DNA from: COE1 sp964445375
Lineage (GTDB): Bacteria; Bacillota; Clostridia; Lachnospirales; Lachnospiraceae
Reading direction: 5' to 3'
Assembly: GCA_964445375.1 (NCBI GenBank)
Contig: CAYUKO010000139.1
Location: 1 to 9,840 of the forward strand
DNA: 9,840 bases
Shown here: positions 1 to 6,219 of the stretch, in pieces
Layout: every line of letters starts with the position of its first letter
How positions within the stretch are numbered: the first letter of the stretch is position 1
Made by a program: the position numbers and the translations under genes
The notes under the pieces: generated by a model
What the model was told of the DNA's origin: nothing
What the model saw: only the letters and a program-made list of their open reading frames with translations
Database searches by the model: none

Positions 1-2
1 TG

Positions 3-347
3 AATGAAATTGATACGAAAGGTAAGGGAAAAGTAGCATTTGTAATAGGATGGTTTAATTGCGTGGAATATTTCTCATCTATGCTTCAGCTTGGGACAGG
101 CAACGGAGCATATCCGATTGCTGATGAAAATAAAATCTGTTTCTTCCTTTTTTTGATGAGACAAGCAAGTCCTACAAAAACAAGAGACTTAAAATATAAC
201 TATGCATATGCTTATAAAGAATTGACAGTTAATCCGATAGGGAATCACGCAGACATTTTTAATTGTATGTTTCTAGGCAGTCCAGAGGATAAGTTTCACT
301 TCGATGTTTGCCATTTCAAGCTCTGTATGAAACAATTGACTATCTAA
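3..347 (+). pseudogene. 3' part of an unrecognised gene, probably truncated at its end by the IS110 remnant
   Basis: The frame is open from the left edge of the window to a TAA at 345-347, about 114 codons, so any start lies outside or near the edge. An internal GTG at 63 has no good ribosome binding site. I do not recognise the protein: it has an aromatic-rich stretch (FVIGWFNCVEYF) and a lysine/tyrosine-rich stretch (DLKYNYAYAYKEL), with no signal peptide, membrane segment or catalytic motif that I can name. The last 15 or so codons (from about base 300) lie antisense to sequence resembling an IS110 transposase. The natural C-terminus has therefore probably been replaced by an accidental tail. 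That the frame is a real gene is inferred only from its length and its plausible composition; it could also be non-coding sequence. Confidence 0.35.
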
Positions 348-485
348 TAACTCGATTTGTTCAATGGTCTGAGTTATTTGAATAGATAGTGAGCTGTCAT
401 TGATACCGACAGACTTCTGTGCGAGAACTCTTAAATCTCTAGCAGTTTCTTTTCCAAAATGACCGTGGGAAGCCGATTGGAGAAG
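300..485 (-). mobile_element. IS110-family transposase remnant (central linker region only)
   Basis: Read on the minus strand, this stretch encodes about 60 residues, including SHGHFGKETARDLRVLAQKS followed by VGINDSSLSIQITQTIEQIELLDSQL. That is the pattern of the helical linker of IS110-family transposases: a helix ending in LA-x-x-S-V/I-G, then a glutamine/isoleucine/leucine-rich coiled helix. The linker lies between the N-terminal DEDD RuvC-like domain and the C-terminal Transposase_20 domain. Neither domain is present: the left side ends in a stop after an unrelated tail (near 270-300), and the right side runs straight into the cysteine-rich gene at 486. No ends or target duplications are visible. 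It is a dead fragment, left after insertion and deletion. The family assignment is from remembered motif similarity, not from a search. Confidence 0.65.
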
Positions 486-1031
486 ATGAGCAAGACAGAA
501 GAACATCCGGACCCTGATACTGGTTGCTCAGGAATTAAGTTTGACTTTCCACTTGATAAAAATGATGGCAAGATGCAGGTCTGCATTACGTTGGAACAAA
601 CCTACGCAATCGGACCAGTGAATGTCTGCGTATTTGGTGATGATACAACGGCAACAGGGTTAAGTATCTGTGGTCCGGTGTGTGGTGGAACAACCAGTTG
701 TGAAACAACCTTTTTCCAGAAAGAAACCGTGTGCGTTCCTGTAACGGTGACACCATTTGCAACATCCGAAGGAGCAAATGCACGCTGCTGTGGTAATCCT
801 GTTGTGACGATGCAGGATAAATGTCCAGGAACAAAGAAATCATGTACCTTTACCGTAACACAGCCGTTGTGTATAGAGATTACACTTGCCTTTGGTGCAG
901 ACATTGATACCGGAGATGCTAGCGTAGTATGTGGAGATGTATCTGAGGAAGGTTGTAACTGCGGTGAAACGGCACAGACTACGGCAGAAGAGACAGAGAA
1001 TAACAGTTTTATCAGAAAACGTCTTTTGTAA
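486..1031 (+). CDS. Cysteine-rich repeat protein of unknown function, possibly a self-assembling or spore-surface protein
   Basis: The frame encodes 181 residues from ATG 486 (GGAG at 479-482, an unusually short spacing of 3 bases). ATG 459 is also in frame, but it lies inside the IS110-like sequence and has no ribosome binding site. Fifteen cysteines are spread almost to the end, alternating with short beta-type stretches. Three units look related: around VCITLEQTYAIGPVNVC, around VCVPVTVTPFATSEGANARC and around LCIEITLAFGADIDTGDASV. The second and third are each preceded by an SC pair partner and followed by CG. There is no signal peptide, membrane segment or lipobox, and the tail is acidic and then basic (ENNSFIRKRLL). 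Disulfide-linked coat, exosporium or appendage proteins of spore formers have this sort of composition. I can show no specific match, so the spore idea is inference. The N-terminus may have been altered by the adjacent IS remnant. Confidence 0.7.
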   Translation: MSKTEEHPDPDTGCSGIKFDFPLDKNDGKMQVCITLEQTYAIGPVNVCVFGDDTTATGLSICGPVCGGTTSCETTFFQKETVCVPVTVTPFATSEGANARCCGNPVVTMQDKCPGTKKSCTFTVTQPLCIEITLAFGADIDTGDASVVCGDVSEEGCNCGETAQTTAEETENNSFIRKRLL

Positions 1032-1079
1032 GAAAATAGAAAAAAGAATACGAAAGAATAAGAAAGCAGTAAAATGCGG

Positions 1080-1109
1080 TTGAGAATATACCAGGAAACG
1101 TGATAAGAT
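1080..1109 (+). promoter_or_regulatory. Candidate promoter of the cytidylate-kinase-like gene
   Basis: A TTGAGA box (1080-1085) is followed after 18 bases by TAAGAT (1104-1109), which is itself preceded by TG at 1101-1102, giving an extended -10. Transcription would start near 1116, about 35 bases before the ATG at 1151. The -10 box is only a 4/6 match, so support is moderate. Confidence 0.45.
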
Positions 1110-1150
1110 AAAAGTTACAAGATACAGAAGTATTTGATGGAGGATAAATT

Positions 1151-2020
1151 ATGAACATTACGATTACTGGTAATCTCGGAAGTGGTAAATCAAGCATTGG
1201 AAAAGTGTTAAAGGAAAAAGGATATGAAATCGTATCAACCGGAAACATTTTTCGAGAGTTAGCTATGGAGAAAGGATTGTCCGTAGAAGAATTCAACAAG
1301 CAGGTAAATGAAGCAACCAGAAGGGGTGACCGTTCCGTTGACCAGATGATAGATGACACAACTGCAAAGATCGGAAGAGAACGTGATCATATCATGTTTG
1401 ACTCCCGCCTTGCATGGAACTTCGTGCCAGACAGCTTCAAGGTATTTGTCATTACTGATATTGATGAGGCAAGTAGAAGAGTATTTAATGACAGTGTGCG
1501 TGCTAATTCAGAGTCCTACGAATCACAGGAGGCTTGTAAGAAGGCTCTTGTACATAGACAGGAGATGGAGTCCGTTCGTTTTAAGGAAATCTATGAGATT
1601 GATTATTACGACATGAGCAACTACAATCTGGTTATTGAAAGTACCAATGCAGCTCCGGCTGAAATTGCAGCAGAGATTTTAGAGAAGCTTGAAGAGTACA
1701 AAAAGAATGAATTTGCAAAGCTTATGGAGTTGAATCCAAGTTCTATTTTTGCAAGTAATGAAGCAGCAAAGGATGGAATGGTTACTGTAAATGAAGTGAA
1801 TGGAACATGGTTCCTTAAGAGTGGATTGAGTGAACTGACAAAAGCAATTACCGAAGGAAGAAAGTTTATTCCGGTTAAGGTGGACGCAGCTTTCGAGCCA
1901 CAGATACAGGCGAAGGAAGTATACGAAGCTTTTGCGAAGGAAAATGGCATCAGCTATGCAAAATATCCGACAGAGAGTTTAAAAGAAGAAAAAGGATTTA
2001 TGAATTTCACAAGAATGTAA
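1151..2020 (+). CDS. Cytidylate-kinase-like P-loop protein with a C-terminal extension
   Basis: The protein has 289 residues. The ATG is preceded by GGAGG at 1139-1143 with ideal spacing. Residues 7-14 form a Walker A loop, GNLGSGKS, followed by VSTGNIFRELAMEKGLSVEEFNK (29-50). That stretch is the hallmark of the archaeal-type (d)CMP kinase group, which transfers phosphate from ATP to CMP or dCMP. DSRLAWNFVPDSFKVFVIT (84-102) corresponds to the strand and nucleotide-binding region of the same family. Archaeal-type CMP kinases are usually about 180-200 residues, so residues from about 190 to 289 are an extra segment (LNPSSIF, then NGTWFLKSGLSELTKAITEG, then KFIPVKV). This resembles, weakly, a degenerate ParB-like fold. 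The substrate is therefore uncertain: it may act on nucleotides or be a regulatory kinase. It stands alone in its transcription unit and ends at a strong terminator. Confidence 0.8.
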   Translation: MNITITGNLGSGKSSIGKVLKEKGYEIVSTGNIFRELAMEKGLSVEEFNKQVNEATRRGDRSVDQMIDDTTAKIGRERDHIMFDSRLAWNFVPDSFKVFVITDIDEASRRVFNDSVRANSESYESQEACKKALVHRQEMESVRFKEIYEIDYYDMSNYNLVIESTNAAPAEIAAEILEKLEEYKKNEFAKLMELNPSSIFASNEAAKDGMVTVNEVNGTWFLKSGLSELTKAITEGRKFIPVKVDAAFEPQIQAKEVYEAFAKENGISYAKYPTESLKEEKGFMNFTRM

Positions 2021-2022
2021 AG

Positions 2023-2057
2023 AAAAGCTCATGGGAAATAAAATCTCATGAGCTTTT
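2023..2057. terminator. Bidirectional intrinsic terminator between convergent genes
   Basis: AAAAGCTCATG (2023-2033) pairs perfectly with CATGAGCTTTT (2047-2057). Three further pairs (one G-U) extend the stem inward to a loop of about 7 bases. The stem begins in an A run and ends in a T run, so it can stop transcription from the kinase-like gene (stop at 2020) and from the SGNH hydrolase (stop at 2071 on the other strand). Confidence 0.9.
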
Positions 2058-2070
2058 TGCATGTGTCTTA

Positions 2071-3033
2071 TTAAGAACAAGAACTTTCGTAAGCATAATT
2101 TCTAAGAACCTTTGTCCATTCGCGATAAGCGGAATTGTTTTCATGGACATAGCCATCGGAGCTGTATTTCTCATGAATGGCAAGATTGGCATTCATCAGA
2201 TATTCGGCTGTATTGATAAATCCCCATTGCTTCTCGATACAGGTTGCTGCCAGAAGTGCATTGGCTGATTGAATCGAGGAATTGCTTAACAGCCCGGTCT
2301 GCACATCTGCCATCACACATGGAATGGATAGCACATAGATAGATACGTCAGGGTTTTTAGCAAGAATACGGTTTATTAAGGTTTCCATATTCTGAACAAA
2401 TTGTTCCGGAGTACTGCTGACCAGGTCATTCATGCCATAGCAGATAAATACTTTCTGGATATCTGCCATTTGTGAAATCGAATCTTCAATATACTGAACC
2501 TTGCCCTGATATTCCGGCATGATATTTGCGTAGGTAGTCAGTGCTTTCGAAGAGATTGCAGCTTTTGCAGAACCGCTTTCTTTGGCAAGGAAGTAAGTAC
2601 TTTCGGATGCAATGCTGTCAGACTGTTGCTTGCAAAAGTTTTGAAAGCCTACAGAAAGAGAATCTCCAACAAAAACAGAGTGTTCATAAAAACTGTCATA
2701 ATTATTTTCCTGATAAAGAGTGTCCGTGGAAGCCGCTGTCATGTTTAAAGACTGTACAAGAGGTGTTGTAGCATTAGCAGAAAGAGAAGACGTATCTTCA
2801 AGGTAGTCGATGTAATTTGTGGTATCGCCTTCGACAGGTATGATTAATGGTGCTAAATAGGACTCCTGTTCAGAATCCGAATTGTTTTCTGCGGTGTGTT
2901 GCACATAAACCTGATTTTTTTCAAAGTCATCCTGTGCATAAACATAAGAAGAAGTAAAGGTAAATACAAGCAATAAAAGCATAGGAATAATTCTTCGAAT
3001 GTATTTTGGATTTTTCATGTTTTTCAATATCAT
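2071..3033 (-). CDS. Secreted SGNH/GDSL-family hydrolase
   Basis: The protein has 320 residues. I chose the ATG at 3033 because GGAG (complement of 3041-3044) lies 7 bases upstream; an in-frame TTG at 3057 lacks such a site. Residues 1-33 are a signal peptide: a basic N-terminus (KNPKYIRR), a hydrophobic core (IIPMLLLLVFTF) and a likely cleavage after VYA. A low-complexity, Ser/Thr/Asn-rich linker follows to about 115. The catalytic domain starts with VFVGDSLSVGF (Ser125 in GDSL block I) and contains YGMND (200-203, block III). Near the C-terminus is DGYVH (293-297), the expected place of the Asp and His of the catalytic dyad. The usual spacing is DxxH, whereas here it is DxxxH. Such enzymes remove acyl groups or act as esterases; in Gram-positives many act on cell-wall or exopolysaccharide substrates. 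The substrate cannot be read from the sequence. Confidence 0.85.
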   Translation of the reverse strand: MILKNMKNPKYIRRIIPMLLLLVFTFTSSYVYAQDDFEKNQVYVQHTAENNSDSEQESYLAPLIIPVEGDTTNYIDYLEDTSSLSANATTPLVQSLNMTAASTDTLYQENNYDSFYEHSVFVGDSLSVGFQNFCKQQSDSIASESTYFLAKESGSAKAAISSKALTTYANIMPEYQGKVQYIEDSISQMADIQKVFICYGMNDLVSSTPEQFVQNMETLINRILAKNPDVSIYVLSIPCVMADVQTGLLSNSSIQSANALLAATCIEKQWGFINTAEYLMNANLAIHEKYSSDGYVHENNSAYREWTKVLRNYAYESSCS

Positions 3034-3100
3034 AATCTTTCTCCATAAAAAACACAATGATGTGCGAACTGAATTTAGATTGCTTAAAACATCACGAGAT

Positions 3101-3129
3101 ATTATAAATGCAGTTTTTGGATATTACAA
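3101..3129 (-). promoter_or_regulatory. Sigma-A-type promoter of the SGNH hydrolase
   Basis: On the minus strand, TTGTAA (complement of 3124-3129) and a perfect TATAAT (complement of 3101-3106) are separated by exactly 17 bases. The predicted start near 3094 gives a leader of about 60 bases before the ATG at 3033. Confidence 0.75.
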
Positions 3130-3220
3130 GGGTTTGTATGGAAAAAACAGGTATTATGACATGAATAATGTGAAAAAATAATAAAAATTAGTTTATTTAG
3201 TGGCGAAATACAGACATATT

Positions 3221-3229
3221 TGCTATACT
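3221..3229 (+). promoter_or_regulatory. Extended -10 promoter of the 77-residue gene
   Basis: TGCTATACT has the TGn extension directly before a near-consensus TATACT at 3224-3229. The upstream hexamer at 17-bp spacing (TGGCGA, 3201-3206) is a poor -35, as is usual for extended -10 promoters. The leader of about 50 bases contains a small perfect hairpin, GTTAC-CGA-GTAAC (3256-3268), just before the ribosome binding site. Confidence 0.6.
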
Positions 3230-3284
3230 ATAGTAAGAACATGTAAAGGGGTTATGTTACCGAGTAACAATATGGAGGTGTATT

Positions 3285-3518
3285 ATGGGAAGTCAGGTTG
3301 CGCTTTGCGCTACGCAAGACAATGAAATCAAGAACAAAATGGAGCGGGCATTACTGAAGGCACGAATTTCATATCTTATGAAGTGTGAAAGGCGTCTTGT
3401 GCAGGATGAACAGAATAAGAGAGTAGTATTCTATATTGAACCATATCAGCTGGAAGAAGCTTTACATGTAGTAAAAGCATTAGAGAAAGAAGAAAAAGGA
3501 TTGGAAGTCCTTTCGTGA
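3285..3518 (+). CDS. Small protein of unknown function, possibly a DUF2007-like signal-transducing protein
   Basis: The protein has 77 residues; ATG 3285 is preceded by GGAGG (3274-3278) at 6 bases. It is soluble, mixed alpha/beta and without a signal sequence. The order is a helix (EIKNKMERALLKARISYLMK), a strand-turn region (CERRLVQDEQNKRVVFYIEP) and a helix (QLEEALHVVKALEKEE). The phrase 'rISYlmKxERR...VVFYIxPxQLEEAlxVVKaL' recalls small DUF2007-type proteins, but the match is weak and from memory. It has its own promoter and is followed by a strong terminator, so it is monocistronic. It lies just upstream of the cheA promoter, and no functional link to chemotaxis is shown by the sequence. 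Confidence 0.75.
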   Translation: MGSQVALCATQDNEIKNKMERALLKARISYLMKCERRLVQDEQNKRVVFYIEPYQLEEALHVVKALEKEEKGLEVLS

Positions 3519-3526
3519 TGTAGGTG

Positions 3527-3560
3527 AAAAAGGTACGCAAGTTGGTGCGTATCTTTTTTT
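3527..3560 (+). terminator. Intrinsic terminator of the 77-residue gene
   Basis: AGGTACGCA (3531-3539) pairs with TGCGTATCT (3546-3554; one G-U pair) around a 6-base loop. The stem is preceded by AAAA and followed by a run of seven T (3554-3560). It lies 8 bases after the stop codon and isolates this gene from cheA. Confidence 0.9.
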
Positions 3561-3585
3561 ACAACTTCAAAATTATCTGAAAACA

Positions 3586-3614
3586 TTGACTATTGTTTGA
3601 AAAGGATATAAAAT
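3586..3614 (+). promoter_or_regulatory. Sigma-A-type promoter of the cheA operon
   Basis: TTGACT (3586-3591, 5/6) and TAAAAT (3609-3614, 5/6) are spaced by 17 bases. The transcript would begin near 3621, leaving a leader of about 75 bases. No flagellar sigma-28 motif (TAAA and GCCGATAA) is seen, so this chemotaxis operon appears to be under the housekeeping sigma factor. Confidence 0.75.
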
Positions 3615-3695
3615 TGTAAGTGGGATTTATTGCTTTTTATGAATAGGTAAAGTCTGAGCTTTGCTTAGTGAACATATGTGGAAGGGGTGCCTCAG

Positions 3696-5825
3696 ATGGC
3701 TGAAGAATTCAATTTAGACGGAATGGTTGACATGTATATATATGAAAATGGTCAACTGCTTGAAAAGCTGGAAGAAATCGTGTTGGAAAATAAGGATGAA
3801 GAATCTTTTGACGAGAACAGCATCAATGAGATTTTCCGTATTATGCATACGATTAAGGGCTCTTCCGGAGTTATGATGTACGACAATATTATGAAGGTGT
3901 CACATAAGTTAGAAGATATTTTCTTTTTTTTACGTGAACATGAGGATATAGATGAGCATCATATGGAGTTGACAGATTCCGTTTTTCAGGTGCTTGATTT
4001 TATTAATGGGGAGATGGAGAAAATCAAGGAGGGAGGAGATCCGGATGGTGATAATTCCGAATTGATTTTGAAGATGGATGCCTTTTTACAGCAATTGAAG
4101 TCGGAAAATGGAGAAGGTGCGCCAGAAGCTGCACCGGACAAGAAGAAAAAGGCAGCAGATATGAAACTTGGCCCAAAACAGTTCTACATCGCACCGCAGG
4201 TGTCAGGTGAGGACAAGTATTTTCGTGTCAGAATTATGTATTTACCAGGTACGCAGATGTGTAATATGCGTGCGTATTCCGCTGTTTACGCATTGAAGGA
4301 AGTAACAGAAGATATTCATTATACACCGGAAGATATTCTAACCGATGAGACAACCGCAGAAACGATCATGGAAGATGGCTTTTTAATGATGGTTCACGGT
4401 AATTTTACGGAAGAGAAGCTTAGAAAATTATTAGATACTACGGTAGAAATTAGTCAGATAGATGTTTCTGAGTGTGGAAAGGCTGAGTTTGATCGAGGAT
4501 TCTCAGAAGCACAAGGGCAGACTCAGATAGAAGAAACAGCGGATGCTCAGGATGCTGCAAAGAACGAAGCGGAACCTCAGCCGGGTGATTATGTCATCCA
4601 GAAGGAAGCCGGCAGGGCAAAGCAGATTACCAAGACGAAAAAGAAGAAGGAACATAAGCAGTCCTTCATGAGTGTTAATATAGATAAGATGAATTTGCTG
4701 ATGAATCTGATGGGAGAAATGGTGATTGCAGAATCTGTCGTATTGCAGAATCAGGATTTGCAGGTACCGGGACTTGAACTTTCCAACTTCCAGAAGGCAG
4801 CAGCACAGCTTGCCAAGATAACGACAGAAATGCAGGAATTGATTATGTCCATGCGTATGATGCCGTTGACGAATACGTTCCAGAAGATGAATCGAACCGT
4901 GTTTGATATTTCCAGAAAGCTTGGTAAAGATATTGAGTTTGAAATGATTGGTGATACCACAGAAGTAGATAAGAATATCATTGAGACAATATCAGATCCT
5001 TTGATGCATCTTGTCAGAAATTCCGTAGATCATGGAATTGAAACAAATGAGGAAAGAGCAGCGCAGGGCAAGAAAGAGAAAGGCAAGATTGTCCTGGAAG
5101 CAAAGAATGAAGGCGGAAAGGTATGGATCAGTGTTCGCGACAATGGAAAGGGATTAAGTCGCAAGAAATTGTATAAAAAGGCATTGGATAATGGTATCTT
5201 GCCGGATAATCGTACAGAAAGTGAATATTCAGATAAAGAAATCTTCCAGTTTATTACCTATCCGGGATTTTCTACCAAAGAGCAGGTAACGGAATACTCC
5301 GGCCGAGGTGTAGGCATGGATGTTGTTGTTAAGAATATCCAGAAGATTGGTGGAGTTCTTGATATTGAGTCAGAAGAGGGCAAGGGAACTACCATGACAA
5401 TGAAGATTCCACTGACAATGGCAATCATTGACGGTATTGTCATGAGAAACGGAAATACAAAATTTGTCATGGAGACTTCAGCAATCAAAGAATTTATCCG
5501 TGTAACAGAGGATAAGATGATTCATGAGCCAAATGGCGAGGAATATGTCATGATTCGCGGAGAATGCTATCCAATTCTTAGATTGAGTCAGAAATATAAT
5601 CTGGAGGATGCGATAAAGAGTGTAGAAGATGGCGTTATGCTGCTTCTGGAATATGAAGGAAATACTCTTTGCGTATTAATTGATGAATTGATTGGAACAC
5701 AGGAAATCGTTGTAAAACCGATACCGGCATATGTAAAGAAGGTACATGGTATTTCAGGTTGTACACAGCTTGGAGATGGAAGCATTGCTTTGATCCTTGA
5801 TGTGAGTGGCTTGATGCAGGATTAG
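3696..5825 (+). CDS. cheA: Chemotaxis histidine kinase CheA
   Basis: The protein has 709 residues from ATG 3696, which has AGGGG at 3683-3687; an in-frame GTG at 3678 lacks a site. The domain order is standard. P1 HPt (1-110) has His51 in IMHTIKGSSG as the phosphorylated residue. A P2-like domain (about 162-262) shows CNMRAYSAVYALKEV and is probably the CheY/CheB docking part. A Lys-rich linker (313-321) leads to the P3 dimerisation helices (325-390, KMNLLMNLMGEMVIAES). P4 ATPase carries the N box HLVRNSVDHGIE (438-449), the G1 box RDNGKGL and the G2 box GRGVGMDVV (536-544). P5 is CheW-like (about 573-709). CheA phosphorylates itself in response to receptor arrays and passes the phosphate to CheY to control the flagellar motor. 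Its presence implies a motile cell. It is the first gene of a cluster with an HPt protein and a membrane protein. Confidence 0.97.
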   Translation: MAEEFNLDGMVDMYIYENGQLLEKLEEIVLENKDEESFDENSINEIFRIMHTIKGSSGVMMYDNIMKVSHKLEDIFFFLREHEDIDEHHMELTDSVFQVLDFINGEMEKIKEGGDPDGDNSELILKMDAFLQQLKSENGEGAPEAAPDKKKKAADMKLGPKQFYIAPQVSGEDKYFRVRIMYLPGTQMCNMRAYSAVYALKEVTEDIHYTPEDILTDETTAETIMEDGFLMMVHGNFTEEKLRKLLDTTVEISQIDVSECGKAEFDRGFSEAQGQTQIEETADAQDAAKNEAEPQPGDYVIQKEAGRAKQITKTKKKKEHKQSFMSVNIDKMNLLMNLMGEMVIAESVVLQNQDLQVPGLELSNFQKAAAQLAKITTEMQELIMSMRMMPLTNTFQKMNRTVFDISRKLGKDIEFEMIGDTTEVDKNIIETISDPLMHLVRNSVDHGIETNEERAAQGKKEKGKIVLEAKNEGGKVWISVRDNGKGLSRKKLYKKALDNGILPDNRTESEYSDKEIFQFITYPGFSTKEQVTEYSGRGVGMDVVVKNIQKIGGVLDIESEEGKGTTMTMKIPLTMAIIDGIVMRNGNTKFVMETSAIKEFIRVTEDKMIHEPNGEEYVMIRGECYPILRLSQKYNLEDAIKSVEDGVMLLLEYEGNTLCVLIDELIGTQEIVVKPIPAYVKKVHGISGCTQLGDGSIALILDVSGLMQD

Positions 5826-5845
5826 TCTGGTGGAAAGGAAGAATT

Positions 5846-6196
5846 ATGGAGAATACAGAAAGAGAGTTATTGGAACAACATGGGTTCGATGTAGAAGGAA
5901 CCATGAAGCGTTTTCTGAATAATGAGCAGTTATACAAGAAATGTTTAAAAAAGTTTTTAGATGATGACAGTATGGATAGCTTGAAAGAAGCATGTGCAGT
6001 AGGAAATATCAATGAGGCTTTCAAAGCAGCACATACAATGAAAGGATTTATCTCAAATCTGGGAATGAATAAGCTATATCATTTACTGACTCCAATGGTA
6101 GAAAAATTGAGAGATGGAAATGTATTGGAACAGGATGAAATAAAGACATTGGAAGATGTATATCGGGAGATGTATGAACTGATTGAGAACATGTAG
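5846..6196 (+). CDS. Free-standing HPt (histidine phosphotransfer) protein
   Basis: The protein has 116 residues. ATG 5846 follows the cheA stop by 20 bases, with an AAAGGAAG ribosome binding site at 5834-5841. It is a single four-helix HPt domain: the motif AFKAAHTMKGFISNLG (58-73) carries the phosphorylatable His63, and the helices around it (LYKKCLKKFLDD, LYHLLTPMVEKLRDG) are as expected. Such proteins have no kinase activity; they accept phosphate from a receiver domain and pass it on. Placed directly after cheA in the same transcript, it probably exchanges phosphate with a CheY-type receiver, acting as a branch or sink. The partner is not in the window, so this role is inference. Confidence 0.9.
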   Translation: MENTERELLEQHGFDVEGTMKRFLNNEQLYKKCLKKFLDDDSMDSLKEACAVGNINEAFKAAHTMKGFISNLGMNKLYHLLTPMVEKLRDGNVLEQDEIKTLEDVYREMYELIENM

Positions 6197-6219
6197 ACGG
6201 ATGATGGAGGCTGATTAGT

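Noticed and set aside
602..904. Minus-strand open frames of 85-100 codons opposite the cysteine-rich gene
   Set aside because: No ribosome binding site, and the plus strand has a clear repeat-structured protein; these are shadows.
1621..1950. Minus-strand open frame of 109 codons within the kinase-like gene
   Set aside because: It lies fully antisense to the coherent C-terminal region of that gene and has serine/alanine-rich composition typical of a reverse-frame shadow.
3034..3057. TTG start at 3057 that would add 8 residues to the hydrolase
   Set aside because: The ATG at 3033 has a GGAG site at 7 bases and gives a classic signal peptide.
2999..3181. Plus-strand 60-codon frame across the hydrolase promoter
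   Set aside because: It overlaps the 5' end and promoter of the minus-strand gene, has no ribosome binding site and has a low-quality protein sequence.
3678..3695. GTG start at 3678 for CheA
   Set aside because: It precedes the AGGGG ribosome binding site that serves ATG 3696.
5635..6024. Minus-strand 129-codon frame across the end of cheA and start of the HPt gene
   Set aside because: Both plus-strand genes have family motifs here, and the minus frame has no recognisable content.
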